Assembly (NCBI RefSeq): GCF_900115595.1
Contig: NZ_FOXA01000005.1
Coordinates: 124,001 to 188,000, forward strand
Direction: 5' to 3'
Origin: Tranquillimonas alkanivorans
GTDB lineage: Bacteria > Pseudomonadota > Alphaproteobacteria > Rhodobacterales > Rhodobacteraceae
Length of the DNA: 64,000 nucleotides
Under the pieces are notes generated by a model. That model was not told where the DNA came from and made no database searches. It was given only the letters and a program-made list of their open reading frames with translations. Positions within the stretch are counted from its first letter, which is position 1. Each line of letters opens with the position of its first letter. Of this stretch, positions 1 to 7,647 are shown piece after piece. The position numbers and the translations under genes are program-made.

Positions 1-659
1 GCATAGACGGCTTCCTTGATCTTGCGCCAAAGCGAGGTCTCGCGGCAGTCGCTCTCGTACTCGGTCTCGTTCGCCCAGACGTCGGGGTCGTACGGCACGC
101 CGAGGCACAGAAGCTTCGCCGTCTGCTGCGTGATGGTGGAACCGCCGTGGCCCGACAGAGGACCGCGCCCCTCTCTCAAGTTGATCCTGATGGCACTGGC
201 GATGCCGACGGGATCGACGCCGGGATGGTTGTAGAAACGCTTGTCCTCGGTCGCGACGATGGCGTTCCGCAGGTGCTCCGAGATCGTGTCCGCCGTGATC
301 TGCCCGCCAAACTGTTCGCCGCGCCAGGCGAAGATCTCGCCATGCCGGTCGAGTAGCGTCACCGATCCGCGCGAACGTCCGTCCAGCAGGGCGTGCGCCG
401 GTGGAAGCGTGGTATAGACATAGAAGACGGCGGCACCGATCAGCAGGCCCACGACCAGCGCGCTGCGCCAGGCTAAGCGCCAGACCAGCCCGAACAGCCA
501 GCGAAACAGCGCGCCGAGCAGCCCCAAGGGGCCACGCCGGCGCGAAGCGGCCTTGCGGCGCGCCGGCTTCCGTTTCGCCTTACCGGTCATTTTCTGCGCC
601 TTGCGTCCTGCCCGACGGTCCGCCACGAGGGGCGGCTTCTTTTTGCCGGAACGCTGCAT
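1..659 (-). CDS. Class A penicillin-binding protein / peptidoglycan glycosyltransferase, N-terminal part (3' end outside window)
   Basis: Glycosyltransferase that polymerises lipid II into glycan strands on the outer face of the inner membrane. About 219 codons are visible. A basic cytoplasmic tail (residues 1-45) is followed by one membrane anchor ending in VVGLLIGAAVFYVY, then the start of a GT51 domain. The GT51 motifs EDKRFYNHPGVD (catalytic Glu) and GGSTITQQTAKLL are both present. The ATG at 659 is chosen; a second in-frame ATG at 590 would remove 23 basic residues. The gene runs off the left edge, so the transpeptidase domain is not seen and PBP1A versus PBP1C cannot be decided. It is divergent from glnK. 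Confidence 0.85.
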   Translation of the reverse strand, partial: MQRSGKKKPPLVADRRAGRKAQKMTGKAKRKPARRKAASRRRGPLGLLGALFRWLFGLVWRLAWRSALVVGLLIGAAVFYVYTTLPPAHALLDGRSRGSVTLLDRHGEIFAWRGEQFGGQITADTISEHLRNAIVATEDKRFYNHPGVDPVGIASAIRINLREGRGPLSGHGGSTITQQTAKLLCLGVPYDPDVWANETEYESDCRETSLWRKIKEAVY

Positions 660-773
660 TCCCGGTCCCCGCTGCCTGCCTGCTGCCGCTGACCATACAG
701 GTAGGGGCGGAGGATGTGGATACGAAGCCGGCCTCGCCTGACCATTTTATGATCTGCTCAATAAATGTGCGCG

Positions 774-803
774 TGGATATGATTGTGCAAAAATTGTGCA
801 ACA
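774..803 (+). promoter_or_regulatory. Candidate sigma-54 promoter and direct repeat upstream of glnK
   Basis: TGGATATGATTGTGCA at 774-789 has the GG-N10-GC spacing of a -24/-12 element, with TGG and TGCA matching consensus. The -12 side overlaps a direct repeat of ATTGTGCAA at 782-801. The glnK GTG lies about 140 bases downstream. glnK-amtB operons are commonly NtrC/sigma-54 controlled, so the position makes sense, but the -24 box is weak (TGGATA rather than TGGCAC). The rest of the 660-927 gap shows nothing else I can support. Confidence 0.35.
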
Positions 804-927
804 TGCCTTGGAATCCGCCCGTCGCGTCACCCCCTCGATCTTGAGTCGTCCGCCCGCCCGCCGCCTTTTGCGAAGCGTGAACTCTCTGCGGCGTGCCCCG
901 GTCGCCGCTCAACGGAAGGGGACAGAC

Positions 928-1266
928 GTGAAACTGATCATTGCAGCGATCAAGCCGTTCAAGCTCGAGGAGGTGCGCGAGGCGCTCACCTCCATCGGCG
1001 TACGCGGCATGATGGTGACCGAGATCAAGGGCTTCGGCTCGCAGTCCGGCCACACCGAGATCTACCGCGGCGCAGAGTACGCGGTGAATTTCGTGCCGAA
1101 GGTGAAGCTGGAGATCGCGGTGGGGGACGCGATGGCCGAGCAGGTCGTCGAGACCATCGCCACCACCGCCAAGACCGACAAGATCGGCGACGGCAAGATC
1201 TTCGTCCTCGACGTGGAGAGCGCCATGCGCGTGCGCACCGGCGAAACCAACGAAGAAGCGCTGTGA
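928..1266 (+). CDS. glnK: PII signal transduction protein GlnK
   Basis: Trimeric nitrogen-status sensor that binds ATP/ADP and 2-oxoglutarate and blocks the ammonium channel encoded next door. The product is 112 residues, the normal PII length. It starts MKLIIAAIKPFKLEEVREAL and has the T-loop with the uridylylated Tyr at position 51 (RGAEYAVNF), a B-loop (TTAKTDKIGDGKIFV), and the C-terminal RTGE. The GTG at 928 is preferred over upstream ATGs because it gives the family N-terminus and has GGAAGGGG just before it. It sits 40 bases upstream of amtB in the classical glnK-amtB pair. GlnK rather than GlnB is inferred from this pairing. Confidence 0.95.
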   Translation: MKLIIAAIKPFKLEEVREALTSIGVRGMMVTEIKGFGSQSGHTEIYRGAEYAVNFVPKVKLEIAVGDAMAEQVVETIATTAKTDKIGDGKIFVLDVESAMRVRTGETNEEAL

Positions 1267-1306
1267 CCCGGCGCTGAAAGTTCCTGAGACACAGAGGGGA
1301 AACTCT

Positions 1307-2647
1307 ATGAAACTGAAATCCTCGATCGCTTTGGCGGTGCTCGCCACCGCGGCGACGGTTCAGCCGGGCCTTGCGCAGGAGGCGGCCGTGCTCGTGGACG
1401 AGACGCCGCTGAACACCGAGATCGGCTATATCTTCACCACGTTCATGTTCCTGGTGGCCGGCTTCCTGGTGTTCTGGATGGCCGCGGGCTTCACCATGCT
1501 CGAGGCCGGGCTGGTGCGGCAGAAGAACACGACGATGCAGCTCATGAAGAACATGGGCCTCTTCTCGCTCGCCGCGATCATGTACTACCTCGTCGGCTAC
1601 AACCTGATGTACCCGGGCGATGGCTGGGCCATCGACGGCTGGCTCGGCGCTTTCTCGATTGCCTCGCTCGAGCCGGTGGGCCTGGCCGACACCGAAACCG
1701 ATCTGACCTATGCCTCCGTCGGTTCGGACTTCTTCTTCCAGCTGATGTTCTGCGCCACCACCGCCTCGATCGTGTCGGGTGCGCTGGCCGAGCGGATCAA
1801 GCTGTGGCCGTTCCTGATCTTCGTCGTCATCCTCACCGGCCTGATCTACCCGATCCAGGCAAGCTGGAAGTGGGGCGGCGGCTACCTCGACTCGGCGCTG
1901 GGCTTTCAGGACTTCGCCGGCTCGACCGTCGTGCACTCGGTCGGTGGCTGGGCCGCCCTGGCGGGCGCGCTGATCCTCGGGCCGCGCATCGGCAAGTACA
2001 AGGATGGCGGGGTGCACCCGATGCCGGGCGCGAACCTGCCGCTGGCCACGCTGGGCACGTTCATCCTGTGGCTAGGCTGGTTCGGCTTCAACGGCGGCTC
2101 GCAGCTTTACATGGACACCGCGGGTAACGTGGCCGACATCAGCCGCATCTTCGCCAACACCAACACCGCCGCGGCCGGCGGTGCCATTGCTGCGCTGATC
2201 CTGACGCAGGTGCTCTACAAGAAGCCGGACCTGACCATGGTGCTCAACGGTGCGCTGGCGGGCCTGGTGTCGATCACGGCCGAACCGCTGACCCCGTCGC
2301 TGGGCGCGGCCACCCTGATCGGCGCCGTGGGCGGCGTGATCGTGGTCTTCACGGTGCCGTTCCTCGACAAGTTGAAGATCGACGACGTCGTCGGTGCCAT
2401 CCCGGTGCACCTCTTCGCCGGCATCTGGGGCACGCTGGCCGTGGTGCTGACGAACGACGCGGCGACCTTCATGGGGCAGCTTCTGTCGATCATCATTGTC
2501 GGGGTATTCGTCTTCGTAGTCAGCGCCGTCGTTTGGGCCGTGCTGAAGGGCGTGATGGGCATCCGCGTCAGCGAAGAAGCCGAGATCACGGGCCTCGACG
2601 TGGGCGAACTGGGTATGGAAGCCTATCCGGAGTTCGCGAAAGGCTGA
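1307..2647 (+). CDS. amtB: Ammonium transporter AmtB
   Basis: Inner-membrane ammonium channel of the Amt/Rh family, 446 residues. A cleavable signal peptide (MKLKSSIALAVLA...GLAQ) precedes about eleven hydrophobic helices. The two pore histidines fall in DFAGSTVVHSVGG and GAIPVHLFAGIWG, and the family stretch GFNGGSQL is present. The start has GAGGGGAA upstream. It is co-transcribed with glnK, whose product closes this channel when nitrogen is plentiful. A strong hairpin terminator follows. Confidence 0.97.
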   Translation: MKLKSSIALAVLATAATVQPGLAQEAAVLVDETPLNTEIGYIFTTFMFLVAGFLVFWMAAGFTMLEAGLVRQKNTTMQLMKNMGLFSLAAIMYYLVGYNLMYPGDGWAIDGWLGAFSIASLEPVGLADTETDLTYASVGSDFFFQLMFCATTASIVSGALAERIKLWPFLIFVVILTGLIYPIQASWKWGGGYLDSALGFQDFAGSTVVHSVGGWAALAGALILGPRIGKYKDGGVHPMPGANLPLATLGTFILWLGWFGFNGGSQLYMDTAGNVADISRIFANTNTAAAGGAIAALILTQVLYKKPDLTMVLNGALAGLVSITAEPLTPSLGAATLIGAVGGVIVVFTVPFLDKLKIDDVVGAIPVHLFAGIWGTLAVVLTNDAATFMGQLLSIIIVGVFVFVVSAVVWAVLKGVMGIRVSEEAEITGLDVGELGMEAYPEFAKG

Positions 2648-2670
2648 TCCCGGACCAATCGCAAGAAAGA

Positions 2671-2702
2671 GGCCCGGGCGCAGATCGCGCCCGGGCCTTT
2701 TC
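2671..2702 (+). terminator. Rho-independent terminator of glnK-amtB
   Basis: An 11-base stem, GGCCCGGGCGC / GCGCCCGGGCC, with a five-base loop is followed by TTTT. It lies 24 bases after the amtB stop and between convergent genes. Confidence 0.85.
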
Positions 2703-2720
2703 ACGATCCGCCGTCGAACT

Positions 2721-3104
2721 TCAGCTCTTGCCCGGCACCCGCTTCGGCGCGCCGGTGGCCATGTCGGTGCCGATGTGCGGAAGCCCGGCCTGCTTCCAGC
2801 CACCGAAGCCCCCTTCCATGTGGGCCAGGGGCTGAATGCCCTTCGCCAGGCAGCTGTGCGCGACCTTGCCCGAGCGCGCGCCCGAGCCGCAGTAGAAGAC
2901 CAGCCGCTTGCCCTGCTGCGAGGGAAGCTTGTCGGGATCGACGAACGACATCGGCAGAAGCATCGCGCCCTCGACATGCTCGAACATGTACTCCTGCGGC
3001 GTTCGGACGTCGATCAAGGCGATCTCGCCTTTTCCGTAGGCCTCTGCCACCTCTTGCGGCGTCCAGGTTTCAAGCGTGCCGTGCTCGGTTTGCTCCGTCT
3101 TCAT
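2721..3104 (-). CDS. Rhodanese-like domain protein
   Basis: Single-domain sulfurtransferase of 127 residues. The fold is marked by LIDVRTPQEYMFEHVEGA, and the active-site loop is CGSGARSG, whose Cys forms the persulfide. No signal peptide is seen, so it is probably cytoplasmic. The ATG at 3104 is chosen because AGGAGGAC lies directly upstream; a longer frame to 3158 would overlap the preceding gene. It is 10 bases downstream of a persulfide-dioxygenase-like gene, which suggests the pair handles sulfane sulfur. The exact sulfur donor and acceptor are unknown. Confidence 0.9.
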   Translation of the reverse strand: MKTEQTEHGTLETWTPQEVAEAYGKGEIALIDVRTPQEYMFEHVEGAMLLPMSFVDPDKLPSQQGKRLVFYCGSGARSGKVAHSCLAKGIQPLAHMEGGFGGWKQAGLPHIGTDMATGAPKRVPGKS

Positions 3105-3114
3105 CGTGTCCTCC

Positions 3115-4011
3115 TCAGAACTTGTTCGCGGGGATCTTGAAGTAGCTGTTGCCGTCATCCTCGGGCTCGGGCAGGCGGCCGCCGCGCAGGTTTACCTGAA
3201 GCGCGTGCAGCATCCGGTCGGGAAGGGCCAGCGTCGCGTCCCGCTCGTCGCGGATCTTGCGGAAATCCTTCTCCGTCACGCCGCCGCCCAGGTGCTTGTT
3301 GTGCGCCTTGTGCTCGGCCACCGTGGCTTCCCACGCCGGGTCCTTGCGGTCGCCTACGGGCGGATAGTCGTGGCCGACGAACAGCCGGGTATCCTCGGGC
3401 AGCGCCAGGATCTCCATGAGCGAGCGATAAAGTTCGCCCGAGTCGCCTCCGGGGAAGTCGGCGCGCGTGGTGCCCGCGTCGACGTGCATCAGCGTGTCGT
3501 GCACAAAGGCCGCGTCGCCGACGACGTAGGTGATCGAGCCCAGCGTGTGCCCGGGCGAGAACATCACCCGGATCTCGAGCTCGCCCAGCGGGATCGTGTC
3601 GCCCTTCGCCAGAAGCCGGTCGAAGTCGCGGTCGGGGTCGAAAGCGCCGGGAGTGTTATAGATTTTCTCCCACAGCTTGGCGATCTCGCGCACCTTCTCG
3701 CCGATGGCATTGGGCGCGCCGGTCTGCTCTTTTAGCCAGGCCGAGGCCATCATGTGGTCGGCGTGTGGGTGGGTGTCGAGCACCCACTGCACCTCAAGCC
3801 CCTCGTCGCGCACGTAGTCGAGGACTTCTTGCGCGCTGTCGGTGCGCGTGCGCCCGTGTTCGGGGTCGAAGTCCAGGACCACGTCGATTAAAGCGGCCTT
3901 CTTCGTCGCCTCGTCGACGACGACGTATTGAATGCTGCCGCTGTCGGCCTCGTAGAAGCCGGTGACGCGGGGCGAGCCGGGGCCCGTCGAGGGACTGGTG
4001 CGGGTGAACAT
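3115..4011 (-). CDS. MBL-fold hydrolase, probable persulfide dioxygenase (ETHE1/Blh type)
   Basis: Metallo-beta-lactamase fold protein of about 298 residues. The metal motif THPHADHMMA (HxHxDH) is followed by further ligands in FSPGHTLGS, VHDTL and FVGHDYPP. This pattern, and the adjacent rhodanese, fit the glutathione-persulfide dioxygenase/Blh group, which oxidises sulfane sulfur to sulfite. The ATG at 4011 has GAGG six bases upstream; an alternative ATG at 4038 would overlap the AT-rich operator-like sequence. Glyoxalase II is a less likely alternative. Confidence 0.85.
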   Translation of the reverse strand: MFTRTSPSTGPGSPRVTGFYEADSGSIQYVVVDEATKKAALIDVVLDFDPEHGRTRTDSAQEVLDYVRDEGLEVQWVLDTHPHADHMMASAWLKEQTGAPNAIGEKVREIAKLWEKIYNTPGAFDPDRDFDRLLAKGDTIPLGELEIRVMFSPGHTLGSITYVVGDAAFVHDTLMHVDAGTTRADFPGGDSGELYRSLMEILALPEDTRLFVGHDYPPVGDRKDPAWEATVAEHKAHNKHLGGGVTEKDFRKIRDERDATLALPDRMLHALQVNLRGGRLPEPEDDGNSYFKIPANKF

Positions 4012-4030
4012 GGCAACCTCATTGCTTGCG

Positions 4031-4060
4031 TTATTCATATTAGCAAAACGGAATATAATG
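4031..4060 (-). promoter_or_regulatory. AT-rich promoter/operator candidate of the persulfide operon
   Basis: An AT-rich patch in GC-rich surroundings carries the inverted repeat TATTC-N14-GAATA (about 4033-4056) just before the hydrolase start. Sulfide/persulfide-responsive ArsR-type repressors (BigR/SqrR) use ATTC...GAAT half-sites, though usually with shorter spacing. No such repressor gene is present in the window. The function is therefore inferred. Confidence 0.35.
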
Positions 4061-4100
4061 AGATGGCGGACCGATACAAGGCGCCGTCCTGCCGCACGAG

Positions 4101-4125
4101 AAAGGGCGCCCGACCGGGCGCCCTT
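4101..4125 (-). terminator. Terminator after the DUF3618 operon
   Basis: The stem AAGGGCGCCCG / CGGGCGCCCTT has a two-base loop and, read on the minus strand, is followed by TTT. It lies about 25 bases beyond the stop of the DUF3618 gene. Confidence 0.75.
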
Positions 4126-4150
4126 CCATGTCTTCGCGGCACGGGCACGG

Positions 4151-5347
4151 TCACGACTTGACCGATCCGCCCACGTTCTTGTCCTTGGCCTCTTCCTCGG
4201 CCTTGTCGCCGACCTTGTCGACGGCGTCGCGCGCCTTGGAGCTGACGTCCGAGGCACCTTCCTTCACGTCCTTCTTGGCCGTGTCGGCGACCTCCTGGGC
4301 CTGCTTCTTGGCCTCGTCGGCGGTGGCGCGGGCCACGTCGGCGAGCTTGGCGCTTTCTTCCTCGTAGACGCGCTGCGCCTCGGCGAAGAGGTCGTCGCGG
4401 TATGCGCCGAACGCCTCGTCCTCCCGGCGGGTCGAGGGAAGCATGCCGCCAATCGCGGCACCCACCGCCATCGCCAGCGCACCGGCCACCAGCGGCTGCT
4501 CTTCGAAGAAGTCGCCGGCCTGGCTGCTGCCGCGGCGCGCCATGTACTCGGCCCGCACCTGCGCCTCGTAGGCGCGGTTGCGCGCGGCGATCACGCGGCG
4601 GCGCGCCTCTTCGTTCATCTCGTGCGTGCCGTCGGCGATGCGCTCGCGCAGGCTGTGCGCCGACGACCGTAGGCGCGCGCCGTAGCCCCGACCGCGGGCC
4701 TTCGCGCCCTCCCAGCGACCTTCCGCCTCGTGCGCGTAGCCGCGGGCCCGGGCCTTGGCCCCTTCCAAGCGGCCTTCGGCGTCGTGCTTGGCGCCTTCAA
4801 ACCGTGCTCCGGCCTGACTGGCGTATCCGCGGGCACGCGCCTTGGCGTTGGCGCCACCGATTTCGGCTGCACGGCGGTGTTCGCGCACGCGCTCGGCCAC
4901 CTCGTCCCAGGGCGAATCGTGTCCGCCCTCGGTTCCGGCGCCGGGATACGGCGTGCCGGCTGGTACGGGACCACGGGGCGGAACCCGGTCCACCGGATCC
5001 ATGCCGGTATAGCGCGTGTCGCCGCCGCCATAGGTCGGGTACATGCTGCTGTGGCCGCGCTCGTAGTTGTAAAGGTCGTCGCGCTCGGAGTTGCGCGACA
5101 TGGAATAGGCTAGCCACGCCAGTCCCAGACCCGCGATGGCGAAGCCGGTCGGGTTGCGGCGCACGGTGCGGCTGACGGTATAGGCGATGTCCGAGCTGCT
5201 GGCGCTCAGGCTTTCCATTGCGTCACCCATCACGCCGTCGAAGGACATCTTCTCCTGAAGGTCGTGCATGGTGCGCGAAAGGCCGGAACGCTCTTCCTCG
5301 ATCTCGCGCTCGATCTCTTCGGGTGTGCGGACATGATCAACGGGCAT
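4151..5347 (-). CDS. DUF3618-type protein with Ala/Gly/Arg-rich repeats
   Basis: 398 residues. The N-terminus (TPEEIEREIEEERSGLSRTM, then DLQEKMS) matches the DUF3618 pattern. A short hydrophobic segment follows (NPTGFAIAGLGLAWLAYSMS). The middle holds imperfect repeats of EGAKARARGYA / EGAKARGRGYG. A second hydrophobic stretch (PLVAGALAMAVGAAIGGML) precedes a charged Ala-rich helical tail. It looks like a membrane-associated, YqjD/ElaB-like envelope-stress protein, but its function is not known. The start at 5347 has AGAGGAAC upstream and overlaps the preceding gene by 11 bases. It is last in a three-gene operon. Confidence 0.8.
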   Translation of the reverse strand: MPVDHVRTPEEIEREIEEERSGLSRTMHDLQEKMSFDGVMGDAMESLSASSSDIAYTVSRTVRRNPTGFAIAGLGLAWLAYSMSRNSERDDLYNYERGHSSMYPTYGGGDTRYTGMDPVDRVPPRGPVPAGTPYPGAGTEGGHDSPWDEVAERVREHRRAAEIGGANAKARARGYASQAGARFEGAKHDAEGRLEGAKARARGYAHEAEGRWEGAKARGRGYGARLRSSAHSLRERIADGTHEMNEEARRRVIAARNRAYEAQVRAEYMARRGSSQAGDFFEEQPLVAGALAMAVGAAIGGMLPSTRREDEAFGAYRDDLFAEAQRVYEEESAKLADVARATADEAKKQAQEVADTAKKDVKEGASDVSSKARDAVDKVGDKAEEEAKDKNVGGSVKS

Positions 5348-5747
5348 TCTCGGTTCCTCTGATTGCTTCGGCGTCCTTGCGGACATTGTCGGCGACGCGC
5401 TTGGGCGCGATGCTGATCTCGCGCAGCTCGTTCAGTCCCTTGCGCGCCATGAGATAGGCGATGAAGAAGTAAACCACGCCGACGATGAGAGCGGCCCAGC
5501 CGGGCTCGAGCCCCAGTTCGACGAGCCCCGCGACGATGGCGGCGCTGACGACGTCGAGGCCGGTCAGGACCACGACGACCGCAGCGACCAGAAGGCCGAC
5601 CGCCACACCGGCATGATTGAGGCTTTCATTCACCTCGGCCCGCACGAGGTCAATCTCCTTGCGGAACAGGCCGTTGATGTGGCCCATGGCGTCCGAGAGG
5701 AGCTGCGCCGTCGTGCGGTGGTGCTTCTCGTGCTCGGTGTCGGCCAT
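5337..5747 (-). CDS. Holin-like (phage holin superfamily III type) membrane protein
   Basis: 136 residues. A soluble N-terminal helix (TAQLLSDAMGHINGLFRKEI) is followed by two hydrophobic segments (about 47-70 and 83-100) and a basic C-terminus. This is the usual form of the chromosomal 'phage holin family' proteins that accompany DUF3618 genes in proteobacteria. The name reflects the family and not a lysis role; no phage genes are nearby. It overlaps its neighbours on both sides (one base upstream, 11 bases downstream). Confidence 0.85.
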   Translation of the reverse strand: MADTEHEKHHRTTAQLLSDAMGHINGLFRKEIDLVRAEVNESLNHAGVAVGLLVAAVVVVLTGLDVVSAAIVAGLVELGLEPGWAALIVGVVYFFIAYLMARKGLNELREISIAPKRVADNVRKDAEAIRGTENAR

Positions 5748-6313
5748 CAGACAGTCCCTCCGGGCGTCGGCGCGGGACGCGGCGGAGTGGTGCCGACGGG
5801 GTCGACGTCTCCGACCGGGCGCGGCGGGTACGGATCGCTCGGGCGGCGCATCGGCGGGCCGGCGGTATAGCCGTCATCGTGGTGCGCGCTGGCCTTCAGG
5901 AAGCGGCTCGCCGCGAAGCCCAGAAGGGCCGCACCGCCCAAAAAAGCCACCGGGTTGCGGCGGGCGAAGCCGGTCAATTCGCGGCCGATCTCGGTCACGT
6001 CCATCTCGCGCATGCCGTCGGCGGTCTCGGCCAGCCCTTCAGCCATGCGACCGATCACGCGCTCCTGCGGGGTACCGTCGCGCAGGTCGTCGGACGCCTT
6101 GCGCAGGGCCGAGGCGACCTTCCCGGTCTCGTCGGCGGCGGCGTTCTTGTAGTATTCGCCCTGTTGCCAGGCGCGGTCGCGCGCCTCTTCGGCCATCTCG
6201 GCGGCCTTGGCGCGGGCCTCGTCGGCCATGTTGTGGGCGCTGGATTTCGCCTTGTCGGCGGTAGCGCGGGCTTCGTCGCCCAGCGTTTCCTTTGTCGTCT
6301 TCTCGTCTGCCAT
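5747..6313 (-). CDS. Small membrane-anchored stress-type protein (YqjD-like)
   Basis: 188 residues. The first 60 are Ala/Glu/Lys-rich and predicted helical (ADEARAKAAEMAEEARDRA). A GxxxG-type hydrophobic segment (RNPVAFLGGAALLGFAASRF) lies near residue 130. The C-terminus is proline-rich. This resembles proteins annotated as nutrient-deprivation-induced or DUF883-like. It is first in the operon and its stop overlaps the next start. The biochemical role is unknown. Confidence 0.8.
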   Translation of the reverse strand: MADEKTTKETLGDEARATADKAKSSAHNMADEARAKAAEMAEEARDRAWQQGEYYKNAAADETGKVASALRKASDDLRDGTPQERVIGRMAEGLAETADGMREMDVTEIGRELTGFARRNPVAFLGGAALLGFAASRFLKASAHHDDGYTAGPPMRRPSDPYPPRPVGDVDPVGTTPPRPAPTPGGTV

Positions 6314-6411
6314 GACATCTCTCCTCGTCCAGGCGTTTGACGCACGGCTTGTCGGCAGCGTCGCGCTGCGGCCGTTCGGTGCGTCAACTCTTGGAGAGGG
6401 GGAGATGGTTC

Positions 6412-6443
6412 CCTGCGCCCGACCGAATCGGGTCGGGCGCAGG
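6412..6443 (-). terminator. Hairpin terminator candidate after the aminotransferase
   Basis: CCTGCGCCCGACC pairs with GGTCGGGCGCAGG across a short loop, 18 bases beyond the aminotransferase stop. There is no T tract on the minus strand, so intrinsic termination is uncertain. Confidence 0.5.
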
Positions 6444-6461
6444 AGGAGAACTGCCGACGGC

Positions 6462-7646
6462 TCAGACGCCCGCGTCGACGATCGCCTGTGCGAGGATCGG
6501 GACCGTCTTGGCGTTCAGCCCGGCGATGTTCATGCGGCTGTCGCCAACCATGTAGATGCCGTGATCACGGCGCAGCGCCTCGACCTGCTCGGGCGTGGCG
6601 CCCAGGCGCGAGAACATGCCGCGGTGTTCGGCCAGGAAGTCGAACCGGTCCGAGTTCGACCGCTGGCGCAGCTCCTCGGCCAGTTGCTTGCGCAGGGCCA
6701 GCATGCCCGTGCGCATGTCCTCGAGCTCGGCCTTCCAGTCGGCAGTCAGCTTGTCGTCGTTGAGGATGGTCATCACCAGCCGCGCGCCGTGGTCCGGCGG
6801 GAAGGAATAGTTCTGCCGGTTGAGGTAGTTCAGGTTGCCCTGCACCGTCGGCTGCGCCTTCGCGTCGGGCGAGATGGCGATCAGCAGGCCCGCCCGCTCG
6901 CGGTAGATGCCGAAGTTCTTCGAGCAGCTCGCCGCCACCAGCATCTGCGGCATGCGCGACGCCAGCAGGCGCGTGCCCGCCGCGTCGGCCTCGAGCCCGT
7001 CGCCGAAGCCTTGGTAGGCGATGTCGATCAACGGGATCGCGCCCTTCGCAAGCAGGTGATCGGCAACCTTGCCCCACTGCTCTTCGGTCAGGTTGGCGCC
7101 GGTCGGGTTGTGGCAGCAGCCGTGCAGCAGCACCACGTCGCCCGCCTTCACGCCTTCGAGGTCGGCCATCATGCCATCAAAGTCCACCTGCCGGGTGGCG
7201 TTGTCGAAGTACGTGTACTCAGCCATCGGCATCTTCATGAACTTGATGATCGACAGGTGGTTCGGCCAGGTCGGCTGCGACACCCAGACCGTCGCCTCTG
7301 GCGCGGCCATGCGGATCAGCTCCATCGCCTGCCGGATCGCGCCGGTGCCGCCGGGCGTGGCGATGGCCGAGGTCCGCTCGCTCTCGACCGAGGTGCCGAG
7401 GATCAGCTTGCCCAGAGCCTCTGCGTAGGCGGGATCGCCGGCCAGCCCGGTATAGGCCTTGGTCGTCTGCGTCTCCCACACCTGCTGCTCGGCTGCCTTC
7501 ACGGCGCGCATTACGGGGGTCACGCCCTCGGGGTTGCGGTAGACGCCGACGCCGAGGTCGATCTTGTCCTCGCGGGGATCCTCGCGGAACATCTGCATCA
7601 GCATGAGGATCTTATCGGCGGGTTGGGGGCTCAGCTTGTCGAGCAT
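6462..7646 (-). CDS. tyrB: Aromatic amino acid aminotransferase (PLP class I)
   Basis: Transfers amino groups between aromatic amino acids (and aspartate) and 2-oxo acids using PLP. 394 residues, the family length. Key motifs: HGCCHNPTGANLT, DIAYQGFGDGL, and the PLP lysine in SCSKNFGIYRERAG. The sequence closely follows the Paracoccus denitrificans aromatic aminotransferase as I remember it. The start at 7646 is chosen because it gives the family N-terminus (MLDKLSPQPADKIL) with GGAGAG upstream. The gene begins one base after the sseA stop, so the two are translationally linked. AspC-like specificity cannot be excluded. Confidence 0.9.
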   Translation of the reverse strand: MLDKLSPQPADKILMLMQMFREDPREDKIDLGVGVYRNPEGVTPVMRAVKAAEQQVWETQTTKAYTGLAGDPAYAEALGKLILGTSVESERTSAIATPGGTGAIRQAMELIRMAAPEATVWVSQPTWPNHLSIIKFMKMPMAEYTYFDNATRQVDFDGMMADLEGVKAGDVVLLHGCCHNPTGANLTEEQWGKVADHLLAKGAIPLIDIAYQGFGDGLEADAAGTRLLASRMPQMLVAASCSKNFGIYRERAGLLIAISPDAKAQPTVQGNLNYLNRQNYSFPPDHGARLVMTILNDDKLTADWKAELEDMRTGMLALRKQLAEELRQRSNSDRFDFLAEHRGMFSRLGATPEQVEALRRDHGIYMVGDSRMNIAGLNAKTVPILAQAIVDAGV

Positions 7647-7647
7647 C

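Noticed and set aside
5337-5747. Phage origin for the holin-like gene
   Set aside because: It belongs to a chromosomal operon with DUF3618 and YqjD-like genes and has no phage neighbours.
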